Assembly (NCBI GenBank): GCA_964487215.1
Contig: CAZAPU010000008.1
Location: 1-25,369, forward strand
Source of the DNA: CAG-611 sp964487215
GTDB lineage: Bacteria > Bacillota_I > Bacilli_A > RF39 > UBA660
Length of the DNA: 25,369 nt
Reading direction: 5' to 3'
Shown here one piece after another: positions 15,169 through 22,430 of the stretch. Under the pieces are notes generated by a model. It searched no databases. It was not told the DNA's origin and saw only the letters and a program-made list of their open reading frames with translations. Both the position numbers and the translations under genes were made by a program. The number at the start of each line of letters is the position of its first letter. Position 1 is the first letter of the stretch.

Positions 15169-16099
15169 CATTTTTTATGCTTTTTTCTATAATTTTGTTA
15201 TTATTTATGGAAAAACTAACTGTATTTACTTCATAAGAATCAAATACTGAATAACTAATACTATTAATTATTTCTTCAGAAACTGAATCATCTGAAAATA
15301 TATACTCATTAAAATTAAGACTTAAAACTTCATCTGTTTTAGTATAATTAATTATTTTGGCCTTTGAATTTAATAATGATACTAAATTATCTGAAAACAC
15401 ATACTTATTAGTTAGATTTTCTACTATTATTTCTATTTTTTCTCTTTCGTCATTTACATATTTTGTTATAGGAATATAATTGTTATCTTCTCCTAAAAAA
15501 TATAAAACAACTTTATTAATATTTTCATTACTATTTATTTCATATACTTTATTTATACCAAAATCTCTAGTTAAAATGGTTGGTAATTGTTTCTTTGTAT
15601 TTGGTACAAATTTTAATAATTGATTTTCCACATTTATTTCTACACCATTTATTTCTTTAATACTTGTTAAAGTATAAACTATTGCTTCTATCATTTTTTC
15701 TGATTGTTCTTCTGTTATATTTAATAATTCTTTTGAAAAATTTATTTTTATTAATCCATCTTCTACAAGTACATTTAATATCTTAGTGTTTTGAGGTAAA
15801 ATAGGCTTAAAGTAACTAGGTAAAAGTGCATTTTTATTATTTTTTTCTATCATTGTTTCTATCAATTGCTTTATTTTTTCTAAAGTACTTAATTCTTTTG
15901 AAACATAAATAGATGTTTTACTAACATAGTTATCATTATTTATTGTATATAAATCATAAGAATAATTAGTTTTATAATTATTTACTTCATAAATATTAAC
16001 AGTATCTTTTGTAATAATATTTAAACTATATACAACTAAAACTATAAAAAGAATAATAGTACTTATAAATATTCTATTTAATGCTTTTCTTTTTAACAT
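15161..16099 (-). CDS. gerM: Sporulation/germination protein GerM
   Basis: 312 aa. After a basic start there is one hydrophobic segment (about residues 9-30) with no lipobox cysteine, unlike the B. subtilis lipoprotein. Two GerMN domains follow: first about 60-165, with KINFSKELLNITEEQSEKMIEAIVYTLTSI, second about 195-305, with LSLNFNEYIFSDDSVSEEIINSISYSV. In B. subtilis GerM is made in the mother cell and helps maintain the SpoIIQ-SpoIIIAH complex. Finding spoIIIAH two genes upstream fits. GGTGAT lies four bases before the ATG. It follows the gerE terminator, so likely has its own promoter. Confidence 0.88.
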   Translation of the reverse strand: MLKRKALNRIFISTIILFIVLVVYSLNIITKDTVNIYEVNNYKTNYSYDLYTINNDNYVSKTSIYVSKELSTLEKIKQLIETMIEKNNKNALLPSYFKPILPQNTKILNVLVEDGLIKINFSKELLNITEEQSEKMIEAIVYTLTSIKEINGVEINVENQLLKFVPNTKKQLPTILTRDFGINKVYEINSNENINKVVLYFLGEDNNYIPITKYVNDEREKIEIIVENLTNKYVFSDNLVSLLNSKAKIINYTKTDEVLSLNFNEYIFSDDSVSEEIINSISYSVFDSYEVNTVSFSINNNKIIEKSIKNVE

Positions 16100-16121
16100 T
16101 TAAATCACCTATAAAATAGTA
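16100..16121 (-). promoter_or_regulatory. gerM -10-like box and compact leader
   Basis: TACTAT (16116-16121), six bases, GGTGAT, four bases, ATG. The surrounding CATACTATT also resembles the -10 of mother-cell sigma factors SigE/SigK. Confidence 0.4.
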
Positions 16122-16123
16122 TG

Positions 16124-16150
16124 AAAAAACATGTGATTTTATCACATGTT
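16124..16150 (-). terminator. Intrinsic terminator after gerE
   Basis: Nine-bp perfect stem AACATGTGA / TCACATGTT, five-base loop, T run on the minus strand. The stem starts within the gerE stop codon. Confidence 0.85.
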
Positions 16151-16355
16151 ATAAAGATAATTCATTTAGTTTTAAAAGTTCAACAACTGCTCCAGCACGA
16201 CCTTTTACTCCTAACTTTTGCATCGCATTTGATATATGGTTGCGAACTGTTTTTTCACTTATTCCTAAATTTTCTGCTATTTCTTTTGTTGATTTATTTA
16301 AAACTAATAATTCAAACACTTCTTTTTCTCTTTTGGTAAGTATTGATTTACTCAA
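16149..16355 (-). CDS. gerE: Late mother-cell transcription regulator GerE
   Basis: 68 aa, nearly only a LuxR-type helix-turn-helix: LTKREKEVFELL, STKEIAENLGISEKTVRNHI and SNAMQKLGVKGR, almost the same as the 74-aa B. subtilis GerE. GerE activates and represses coat genes at the last stage of mother-cell expression. The start is TTG at 16355 with GAGGG eight bases upstream; there is no ATG near. A SigK-like promoter lies 47 bases or more upstream, and a terminator follows at once, so it is a single-gene unit. Confidence 0.96.
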   Translation of the reverse strand: MSKSILTKREKEVFELLVLNKSTKEIAENLGISEKTVRNHISNAMQKLGVKGRAGAVVELLKLNELSL

Positions 16356-16401
16356 TTTATTTCCCTCACTTTCAAGTCGGGTGGCTTTATATTATTCATT
16401 T

Positions 16402-16429
16402 TATTGTATGATTAAAACCACTTTATTGT
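16402..16429 (-). promoter_or_regulatory. SigK-like promoter of gerE
   Basis: On the minus strand AC (16428-16429), 17 bases, then CATACAATA (16402-16410), matching the SigK pattern AC-N16/17-CATANNNTA completely. In B. subtilis gerE is SigK-dependent. Confidence 0.65.
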
Positions 16430-16454
16430 GAGAGAATTTGCCTATTATTTATAA

Positions 16455-16952
16455 TTAAACTTCAAATTTAACTGCTATTGTTATTTTTTCTTTATATTCT
16501 TGTTGAATACATTTCATTATTTCATTAGCTAATTTGATATCATGTTCTTTTTGTATAACAATAACAGAAATATCTTTATCTTCAATCTTTACGAATGATT
16601 CTAAATTAAAAGTTGTTTGTATCTTCTTTTCTAATAATTCTTCTTGCCCTTTTAGTTCATTTAAACTTTTTAATTTTAAATATGCATTATTTTTTTCTTC
16701 AGTTGTTGTATCTGGGCTGTTAATTGTCTCTTCTAATGAAACTTTTAATTGTTGTCTTTCATCCTCAAGTTCCACTTCTAAAGCTGTTAAATATTCATTT
16801 TCATCTACAGATACTACTACTTCAGTATTTTTATCTTTTTCAACATTATTATTAGTAACAAATATTTGATCTGGCATTGTTATATAATATACTCCTAATA
16901 CAAGTATTAAACTAAATAAAGATAAAAACAATAAATTTTGTTTGTTTATCAT
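16455..16952 (-). CDS. spoIIIAH: Stage III sporulation protein AH
   Basis: 165 aa, shorter than the 218 aa of B. subtilis because the low-complexity linker is short. Residues 7-23 are a membrane segment (LFLSLFSLILVLGVYYI) followed by MPDQ, as in the family start; the C-terminal half is the EscJ/ring-building domain with ELEDERQQLKVSLEETINS, NAYLKLKSLNELKGQEELLE and the final ITIAVKFEV. The protein sits in the mother-cell membrane around the forespore and joins SpoIIQ. The ATG at 16952 has GGAGG seven bases upstream. The gene stands alone after efp; none of spoIIIAA-AG is here. Confidence 0.92.
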   Translation of the reverse strand: MINKQNLLFLSLFSLILVLGVYYITMPDQIFVTNNNVEKDKNTEVVVSVDENEYLTALEVELEDERQQLKVSLEETINSPDTTTEEKNNAYLKLKSLNELKGQEELLEKKIQTTFNLESFVKIEDKDISVIVIQKEHDIKLANEIMKCIQQEYKEKITIAVKFEV

Positions 16953-17022
16953 AAAGATTCCTCCTAATGTAGTATATTTATCGTTTTTCACTTTAGAACT
17001 AAAACATATAATTATTTCAAAT

Positions 17023-17046
17023 AAAAAAGTAGAACTTAAGCTCTAC
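17023..17046 (-). terminator. Intrinsic terminator of efp, stop codon in its loop
   Basis: Seven-bp stem GTAGAGC / GTTCTAC (one G-U pair), loop TTAA with the efp TAA stop, then six T on the minus strand. Confidence 0.8.
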
Positions 17047-17593
17047 TTACATATTTTCCATCCTTTGTAGAAATAATAACTCTTTCACCTTCATTTATGA
17101 AAAGAGGTATTCTAATATTATATCCTGTTTCAACTGTAGCATCTTTTGTAGCAGTACTTGTTGTATTACCTTTTACTCCAGGTTCAGTTTGAATTATTTC
17201 CATTTCAATTTTATCTGGTAAAATAAGTCCTAACATTTCACCTTCATAGAAAACTATATCTACATCTAAGTTTTCTTTTAGGAATTTCTTATCGTCACCA
17301 ATCTTTTTATCATCAATTTCTACTTGTGAATAATCATTCATATTCATAAATACAAAGTTTTCACCATTTTTATATAAAAATTGCATTGGTTTTTTTTCTA
17401 TTCTTGCTAATTCTACTTTTGTAGATGAATTAAAAGTAATTTCTACAGTAGAACCACTTCTTAAATTTTTTAATTTTGTTCTTACAAAAGCTGCACCTTT
17501 ACCAGGTTTTACATGTTGGAATTCTACTATTGTATATAAATTGTTTTCATATTTAATAGTCATTCCTGTCTTAAAATCATTTACATTTATCAT
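17036..17593 (-). CDS. efp: Elongation factor P
   Basis: 185 aa, normal. EF-P relieves ribosomes stalled at consecutive prolines. The KOW-like N-terminal domain carries the loop KPGKGAAF with Lys32 at the modification site; the two OB domains follow, ending GYNIRIPLFINEGERVIISTKDGKYVSRA. The Lys at the loop tip is the kind modified by hydroxylation/5-aminopentanol or beta-lysine types, but the modifying enzyme cannot be told here. Start at 17593 has CGGTGA upstream. rpmG lies 18 bases upstream on the same strand, probably co-transcribed; spoIIIAH follows as in the B. subtilis efp-spoIIIA locus. Confidence 0.97.
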   Translation of the reverse strand: MINVNDFKTGMTIKYENNLYTIVEFQHVKPGKGAAFVRTKLKNLRSGSTVEITFNSSTKVELARIEKKPMQFLYKNGENFVFMNMNDYSQVEIDDKKIGDDKKFLKENLDVDIVFYEGEMLGLILPDKIEMEIIQTEPGVKGNTTSTATKDATVETGYNIRIPLFINEGERVIISTKDGKYVSRA

Positions 17594-17611
17594 ATATTCA
17601 CCGTCCTATTA

Positions 17612-17776
17612 TTATTTTTCCTCTTTGTGTGCTGTATGTTTTTTACATTTAGGACAATATTTATTTAGTTCTAAACGATCTGTAGTATTTTTAATATTCT
17701 TTTCTGTTCTGTAATTTGCAGATTTACAAACTGTACAAGTAAGTGTTTTTAATTGTCTGTTTTCTAATTTTGCCAT
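17612..17776 (-). CDS. rpmG: 50S ribosomal protein L33
   Basis: 54 aa, found by reading the minus strand between efp and the PBP gene. The sequence reads MAKLENRQLKTLTCTVCKSA, then NYRTEKNIKNTTDRLELNKY and CPKCKKHTAHKEEK. Four cysteines in two CxxC pairs (14 and 17, 41 and 44) make it the zinc-binding (C+) form. GGAGGGAATAAC precedes the ATG, and a good promoter lies 27 bases further up. Together with efp it forms a translation unit. Confidence 0.95.
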   Translation of the reverse strand: MAKLENRQLKTLTCTVCKSANYRTEKNIKNTTDRLELNKYCPKCKKHTAHKEEK

Positions 17777-17802
17777 GTTATTCCCTCCTCATTTCCACTA
17801 GT

Positions 17803-17830
17803 ATTATACCAAAGTTTCTTAAAAATGCAA
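17803..17830 (-). promoter_or_regulatory. rpmG-efp promoter with extended -10
   Basis: TTGCAT (17825-17830), 16 bases, TATAAT (17803-17808) preceded by TGG, on the minus strand. Longer leader than the compact units, about 20 nt. Confidence 0.7.
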
Positions 17831-17839
17831 AAGGTTTTT

Positions 17840-19900
17840 TTACTTTCTTTCACCTTTTTCATTAAAAAGAGTAAAAAATGCTGCTGTAATCCTTCTAGAA
17901 ATACGATAATTTACATCAGATTTGTATTCCCCACTAGCCAAATCTTGGACATCTGGAGAGGAAACAGCTATTGACATAACTGGATTATTTGAAGGTGCAT
18001 AACCAATAAAATTATTACTTATTGTTGGATGATTATAGATTCCACTACCTGAATCTACAAAACTTTCACTTGTTCCTGTTTTTCCTGAAGCTTCTGGAGC
18101 ATTATCCATGTAGCCTACACAAGTACCTCCTAATATGCAAGCTCTAAATCCTTCTTTTACTCTATTTAAATATTTTTCTTCAGTATCTACTTTATTTAAT
18201 ATAGTAATTGGTGTTTCATAAAGAATTTTTTGATCATTTGCTAAAACATATTTTAAAAATTTTGGTTTAACTCTATTTCCTCCATTTGCAATAGTAGATA
18301 TGTATTGTGATATTTGCATAGGTGTATAAGTATCATATTGTCCAATACCAAAATTTATAAGTAAATCCCCATCGTTAGATAATCCACCATAACCATCTTC
18401 TTCAATAGGATAATCAATTCCTGTTTTTACACCTAATCCAAATTGATAAAAAGTACTTCTATAAATATCAAATGCTGCTAAATTTATTTCTAACATTTTT
18501 AAAGGATGATAATCAAATCCTCCAACCATCATTGCTATTTTATATTGATAAACATTACTTGACCATTTTAATGCATCTAAATCCGAAACATAACCAAGTG
18601 TTTTCCAAGAACATTTTTCAGGCATATTAAGTAAACTTATACAATTATCATACATAACTGTACCAATATCTATTACTTTAGAATTATAACCTACAATCAT
18701 TGATGCACCTTTCACTATAGAACCTGGTGTAATAGTAGATGTTAATGCACCTACACTATAATCATATATTTCATAATTATTAGTACTATTTCTTAATACT
18801 TGTTTACCAGCTAAAGCATATATTTCTCCATTATTTGGATTTTGAATAATAGAAAAACTTCTATTATAAAATCTAGTATTTGCTTCACTTTTTGTAGCTA
18901 ATATTTCTTCTTTTAATATTTGTTCAACTTGCATTTGTAAATCTATGTCTATACTTAGTACTATATCATTTCCTTTTTTACCTTCTTTTATTAATTCCAA
19001 TGTATTATCATCAAGTATTTTATATTTAGACTTTTCTCCTTTTAAAATACTTTCATACTGTTCTTCAAGACCAGATATACCTACTCTATCATCTAAATCA
19101 TATCCTAAACTTAAATAATAATCTGCCTTTTCTAAAGGAATACCAGAATTAGTGGATGAAACATTACCAAGTATATTTCTTAAAACATCTCCATATGGAT
19201 ATATTCTTTCCCAATCAAGTTTTGTATTAAAGCCTTTTAAACTATCAATGTTTTCTGAAATATATGCAAATTCTTCATCTGTTACTGCTTCTACTTTAAT
19301 AATTTTTTCATCACTATAGTAACCCTTATTCATTAAATAATAAAGATATGCAGTTTTCTTATCTTCATCAGTAAATGCGGTTAAATCTTCTTCAGTTATT
19401 CTTTCTATTTTTAATTCTTCTAATTGTTCATTAGTTATTTTTCTATTTTTTAAATTTTCTAAATCTTTCTTTGTTATCTTTTCATTTGCTTTTTGTGGAT
19501 ATTTTGCAATCCAAAATTCTTTTAAATTTCTATCGAGTAATAAACTATAATTTAAATTTACATTTTTACTTACTGATTCTGCTAAAGCAATTTCTTCATC
19601 TGTTGTTATACCCTTTTGTTTATTATAAAAAATCTTTTTTATTGCAATATTATCTACTAAAACTTTATTATTTCTATCGAGTATTCTTCCTCTAGGAGCA
19701 CTTTCTAAATAAACAATATCATCAATTTTTTTATTCAATATCATATTGTAATAATTACCCATATTTAAATTTAAATAACTTATTCTAAAAATTATAATGG
19801 CAAAAAAGATAAAAGATAATATTTTTAAAAATGTTATTCTTTTATTGAAATTATAATTAGTATATTCTTTTTGTTTTTTTCTTTTCTTATATTTTTTCAT
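17840..19900 (-). CDS. Class B penicillin-binding protein (PBP2-like transpeptidase)
   Basis: 686 aa from ATG 19900. A very basic cytoplasmic start (KKYKKRKKQKEY) and a single membrane helix (about 24-42) precede the dimerisation/pedestal region with SAPRGRILDRNNKVLVDN. The transpeptidase domain has the active Ser394 in SIVK, SSN at 447-449 and KTGTS at 607-611. No PASTA domains, so it is closer to PBP2/MrdA-type elongation enzymes (B. subtilis PbpA/PbpH) than to SpoVD or PbpB; a sporulation role cannot be excluded. It cross-links peptidoglycan outside the membrane. The start is uncertain: no Shine-Dalgarno precedes ATG 19900 or the in-frame TTG at 19918. Divergent from the DUF2624 gene. Confidence 0.92.
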   Translation of the reverse strand: MKKYKKRKKQKEYTNYNFNKRITFLKILSFIFFAIIIFRISYLNLNMGNYYNMILNKKIDDIVYLESAPRGRILDRNNKVLVDNIAIKKIFYNKQKGITTDEEIALAESVSKNVNLNYSLLLDRNLKEFWIAKYPQKANEKITKKDLENLKNRKITNEQLEELKIERITEEDLTAFTDEDKKTAYLYYLMNKGYYSDEKIIKVEAVTDEEFAYISENIDSLKGFNTKLDWERIYPYGDVLRNILGNVSSTNSGIPLEKADYYLSLGYDLDDRVGISGLEEQYESILKGEKSKYKILDDNTLELIKEGKKGNDIVLSIDIDLQMQVEQILKEEILATKSEANTRFYNRSFSIIQNPNNGEIYALAGKQVLRNSTNNYEIYDYSVGALTSTITPGSIVKGASMIVGYNSKVIDIGTVMYDNCISLLNMPEKCSWKTLGYVSDLDALKWSSNVYQYKIAMMVGGFDYHPLKMLEINLAAFDIYRSTFYQFGLGVKTGIDYPIEEDGYGGLSNDGDLLINFGIGQYDTYTPMQISQYISTIANGGNRVKPKFLKYVLANDQKILYETPITILNKVDTEEKYLNRVKEGFRACILGGTCVGYMDNAPEASGKTGTSESFVDSGSGIYNHPTISNNFIGYAPSNNPVMSIAVSSPDVQDLASGEYKSDVNYRISRRITAAFFTLFNEKGERK

Positions 19901-19935
19901 ATTATTATTTTGTAACAAAATTAAAAAAACTTACA

Positions 19936-19955
19936 TATAATTAACTGGTGATTAT
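19936..19955 (+). promoter_or_regulatory. DUF2624 gene -10 box and compact leader
   Basis: TATAAT (19936-19941), five bases, GGTGAT, three bases, ATG at 19956. Confidence 0.5.
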
Positions 19956-20210
19956 ATGTACGAAAAATTAATTAAAAATTATGTTGATAAATTAACAATA
20001 AATGATATATTTAATTTTGCCAATTATGAAAATATTGTAATTAGTAATAATGATGCTAATACTATTTTATTTTACATAAAAAATTATTGGCAAATTATAT
20101 ATAAAGGAGATTCTACTCAAATATTTATTGAATTAAAATCTAAATTACAAGAATCAACTTATAAAAAAGTAATAGAACTTTATAATAAATATAAAAATAA
20201 GATTAATTAA
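19956..20210 (+). CDS. DUF2624 (YqfT-like) family protein
   Basis: 84 aa, small, helical and soluble. The pattern LTINDIFNFANYENIVISNNDANTILFYIK, with helices alternating Leu/Ile and short turns, resembles YqfT of B. subtilis, which lies next to yqfS (nfo). Here it is convergent with nfo and shares its terminator, supporting the assignment, though orientation differs. Function is unknown for the family. GGTGAT three bases before the ATG supports the start. Confidence 0.7.
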   Translation: MYEKLIKNYVDKLTINDIFNFANYENIVISNNDANTILFYIKNYWQIIYKGDSTQIFIELKSKLQESTYKKVIELYNKYKNKIN

Positions 20211-20223
20211 ATCTTATTTTTTT
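20194..20223. terminator. Bidirectional terminator between the DUF2624 gene and nfo
   Basis: Eleven-bp stem AAAATAAGATT / AATCTTATTTT, five-base loop holding most of the plus-strand stop codon; T runs on both strands. The nfo stop lies in the other arm. Confidence 0.85.
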
Positions 20224-21089
20224 AAATCTTTTACTAAATTAGGATTAAATTTTTTATTTTTTATCATTTCTATTTCCAACTTATATGGAGGACAATCTTC
20301 AACCCAAGGTGTTTCTAATATCTTAGGTATATTTTCTAGTTTAGAATTATAAATAATATTAATCAAATTATTAAATCCTAAAGTTCCATAGCCTAAATTG
20401 GCATGTCTATCTTTATGAGAATTAATAGTATTTTTACTATCATTAATATGAATACATTTTACTTTTTCTAATAAATCTAATTTTTTCAACTCATCTAAAA
20501 TACTATCAAAATTACTTACATCATATCCTGCATCTGATAAATGACAAGTATCTAAACAAATACCTATTTGATCTTGTTTATCAATATTAGAAATTATTTC
20601 TTTTATTTCATTAAAATTACTTCCTACTTCAGTGCCTTTGCCTGCCATTGTTTCAAGTAAAATAGTTGTTTCTGTGTTTTCTAATACTTGATTTAATCCT
20701 TCAATTATTGATTGTATACCATTATCAATACCACAACCAACATGACTACCAGGATGAAGTACTAAATACTTTATGAATAAATCTTCACATCTTTTACATT
20801 CACTAATTAAAAAACTAATAGCAAATTTATAATTATTAATATTATTTTTATTGGCTAAGTTAATAATATAAGGAGCATGGACAATAATATTATTTATATT
20901 TATACCTTTTTCTTTCATTAATTCTAATGCCTTAAAAGTTAATTCATCATTTATTACACTTCTTTCGGTATTTTGTGGTGCTCCAGTATAAAACATAAAG
21001 CAATTACTTCCATAATTTAATGATTCTTGTAATGATCCAAGTAATTGACTATCTTTTTTAAATCCAACATGACTTCCTATTAATAACAT
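20214..21089 (-). CDS. nfo: Deoxyribonuclease IV (endonuclease IV)
   Basis: 291 aa, usual length 280-300. AP endonuclease with a TIM barrel and three zinc ions, acting in base excision repair. Family motifs in order: IGSHVGF at the start, IIVHAPYIINLAN, YLVLHPGSHVG, TILLETMAGKGTEVG, GICLDTCHLSDAGYD, CIHINDSKN, DRHANLGYGTLG and the C-terminal ILETPW. All metal-ligand His, Glu and Asp positions that I can recognise are kept. In spore formers this enzyme protects spore DNA from damage during dormancy. GGAGATGAT precedes the ATG. Confidence 0.96.
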   Translation of the reverse strand: MLLIGSHVGFKKDSQLLGSLQESLNYGSNCFMFYTGAPQNTERSVINDELTFKALELMKEKGININNIIVHAPYIINLANKNNINNYKFAISFLISECKRCEDLFIKYLVLHPGSHVGCGIDNGIQSIIEGLNQVLENTETTILLETMAGKGTEVGSNFNEIKEIISNIDKQDQIGICLDTCHLSDAGYDVSNFDSILDELKKLDLLEKVKCIHINDSKNTINSHKDRHANLGYGTLGFNNLINIIYNSKLENIPKILETPWVEDCPPYKLEIEMIKNKKFNPNLVKDLKK

Positions 21090-21113
21090 ATAATCATCTC
21101 CATTACAATTATA
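21090..21113 (-). promoter_or_regulatory. nfo -10 box and compact leader
   Basis: TATAAT (21108-21113 on the minus strand), six bases, GGAGATGATTAT, ATG at 21089. Confidence 0.5.
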
Positions 21114-21117
21114 GCAT

Positions 21118-21143
21118 AAAAAAAATATGGATTAACCATATTT
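21118..21143 (-). terminator. Intrinsic terminator of the first prepilin gene
   Basis: Eight-bp stem AAATATGG / CCATATTT, loop of five, T run on the minus strand; starts eight bases after the stop codon. Confidence 0.75.
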
Positions 21144-21151
21144 ATATTTTT

Positions 21152-21616
21152 TTATTCTGATGCCAATGGTTTTGTTGAATCGCAAGTTATTCCAGAAGTT
21201 TTAACATCACTATCATCTAATGCTGTTTCTAATGTTTCTGCAATACCAGCTCCACCACTATCTCTTAAGCAAACTGAATATGTTGTTGTATTATCCGATA
21301 CATCAAACACAACTCTTACAAATGAAGTTGTTTTATCATATTCCTTTCCATATGGACTTTTTACAAAACCTTTACCAGATTCCATCATTGCATCAACTTC
21401 AGCAAATGTATATACTTTAGAAATACCACCATTTATAATTACATCATTTCTTACTGCACTAATTGCAGTTTGAGCATTCGTTACAAAAGTTCCTTTTCTT
21501 GCAGTTCCTAAATATTTAGTTACAGCTGGTACTGATACAGTAACTAATATCGCCAAGATAACTATAACTGCCAATAGTTCGATTAATGTGAATCCTTTTT
21601 TATTTAATTTTTTCAT
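21152..21616 (-). CDS. Type IV prepilin-like protein (ComGC/pseudopilin type)
   Basis: 154 aa. The class III signal is classic: KKLNKKG then FTLIELLAVIVILAILVTVSVP, with cleavage after Gly8 and the conserved Glu at position 5 of the mature form. The globular part has two Cys (in YSVCLRD and ITCDS) that may form a disulfide. Substrate of a prepilin peptidase and part of a type IV pilus, competence pilus or secretion pseudopilus; which one cannot be decided because no ATPase, PilC-like or peptidase gene is in the window. GGAGG lies ten bases before the ATG, and it has its own promoter. Confidence 0.88.
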   Translation of the reverse strand: MKKLNKKGFTLIELLAVIVILAILVTVSVPAVTKYLGTARKGTFVTNAQTAISAVRNDVIINGGISKVYTFAEVDAMMESGKGFVKSPYGKEYDKTTSFVRVVFDVSDNTTTYSVCLRDSGGAGIAETLETALDDSDVKTSGITCDSTKPLASE

Positions 21617-21646
21617 CTACTTAATTCCTCCAAATCTTATATTTAT

Positions 21647-21675
21647 ATACTAACATCATTTAGTATTATTTTCAA
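21647..21675 (-). promoter_or_regulatory. Promoter of the first prepilin gene with overlapping dyad
   Basis: TTGAAA (21670-21675), 17 bases, TAGTAT (21647-21652) on the minus strand. A 7-bp inverted repeat ATACTAA / TTAGTAT (21647-21666) covers the -10 and most of the spacer and could be an operator. Confidence 0.4.
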
Positions 21676-21711
21676 TATTTTTTTACATTTTCTTTATTTT
21701 ATATGTGATTT

Positions 21712-22197
21712 TTAATCTGGGAGTGTGCCGTAATCGCCAGGAGAATTACCCCAATTAATTCCACCTTCTACTGTAATTGAATCTTTTGTTAAATTAGCTT
21801 CTTTTACATTAGTTATTCCTCTAGCAACAACACCCGAATTAGAACTACTCGAAACAGTTGTCACATAATATACATAAGTACTATTTTCTAAGCATATTTT
21901 TACTTTACAAAGACTAACATAATATGTGTTACCGTCAGGATCTTTTTTTAAATCAAGTCCTAAGTTCTGTAAAGTAATAGATTTACAAGTTCCATCTGTT
22001 GTAAATAAACTAGCATACTTATCAAGCTTATACATATATTTCGCTTTTGTTATCATTTCTTTAGCATCACTAACAAACATTTCTCTTTTACTACCATCTA
22101 CCATCTTTACAACATTAGGAATAGCTATTACTGCTATTATTGCTATTAATGTTATGACTGCTAACAACTCAATTAAAGTAAAACCTTTTTTATTCAT
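21712..22197 (-). CDS. Type IV prepilin-like protein, second copy
   Basis: 161 aa. NMNKKG then FTLIELLAVITLIAIIAVIAIP: cleavage after Gly5, Glu at mature position 5. The globular domain has Cys in GTCKSI, LCKVKICLEN, so up to three, and a Ser/Thr-rich turn. Start at 22197 is chosen because AAGGAGAG is nine bases upstream and the peptide then starts at the normal distance from the Gly; the frame is open for eight more codons that overlap the previous gene. It begins one base after the stop of the 61-aa gene, whose last codons carry its Shine-Dalgarno, so the two are coupled. Confidence 0.88.
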   Translation of the reverse strand: MNKKGFTLIELLAVITLIAIIAVIAIPNVVKMVDGSKREMFVSDAKEMITKAKYMYKLDKYASLFTTDGTCKSITLQNLGLDLKKDPDGNTYYVSLCKVKICLENSTYVYYVTTVSSSSNSGVVARGITNVKEANLTKDSITVEGGINWGNSPGDYGTLPD

Positions 22198-22198
22198 A

Positions 22199-22384
22199 TT
22201 ATCTCTCCTTATAACATTCAACTTTACTTAAACAATTATTTAAATCTTCATTAATATCATTCATAAAATTTTTTTCATTATTATAACTAGTTCTTAAAAC
22301 TCCTAATACTAAAAACATTGACAAAGAAAGAAGCATTAAAATCGAATAAATAATAGTAGTAATAGCAAAACCTTTATTATTCAT
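22199..22384 (-). CDS. Short pilin-like membrane protein without Glu5
   Basis: 61 aa. NNKG then FAITTIIYSILMLLSLSMFLVLGVL resembles a prepilin leader and stalk helix, but mature position 5 is Thr, not Glu, and only about 30 residues follow the helix, with two Cys (50 and 57). Minor pseudopilins that sit at the tip can lack Glu5, so this may be a minor pilin; it may also be a pilin-associated membrane peptide. First gene of a coupled pair with the second prepilin. GGTGAT three bases before the ATG. Confidence 0.7.
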   Translation of the reverse strand: MNNKGFAITTIIYSILMLLSLSMFLVLGVLRTSYNNEKNFMNDINEDLNNCLSKVECYKER

Positions 22385-22405
22385 ATTATCACCAAGTATA
22401 TTATA
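22385..22405 (-). promoter_or_regulatory. Prepilin pair -10 box and compact leader
   Basis: TATAAT (22400-22405 on the minus strand), six bases, GGTGAT, three bases, ATG at 22384. Confidence 0.5.
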
Positions 22406-22430
22406 ACAAAAAGATAAAAAAAAAGATATA

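Noticed and set aside
14316..16431. Plus-strand frames opposite the 155-aa gene, gerE and spoIIIAH.
   Set aside because: Ser/Leu/Phe-rich antisense translations of real genes, without ribosome sites.
17840..19900. SpoVD, the sporulation-specific PBP.
   Set aside because: No PASTA domain and a pedestal insertion like PBP2/PbpA-type proteins; only the sporulation context would favour SpoVD.
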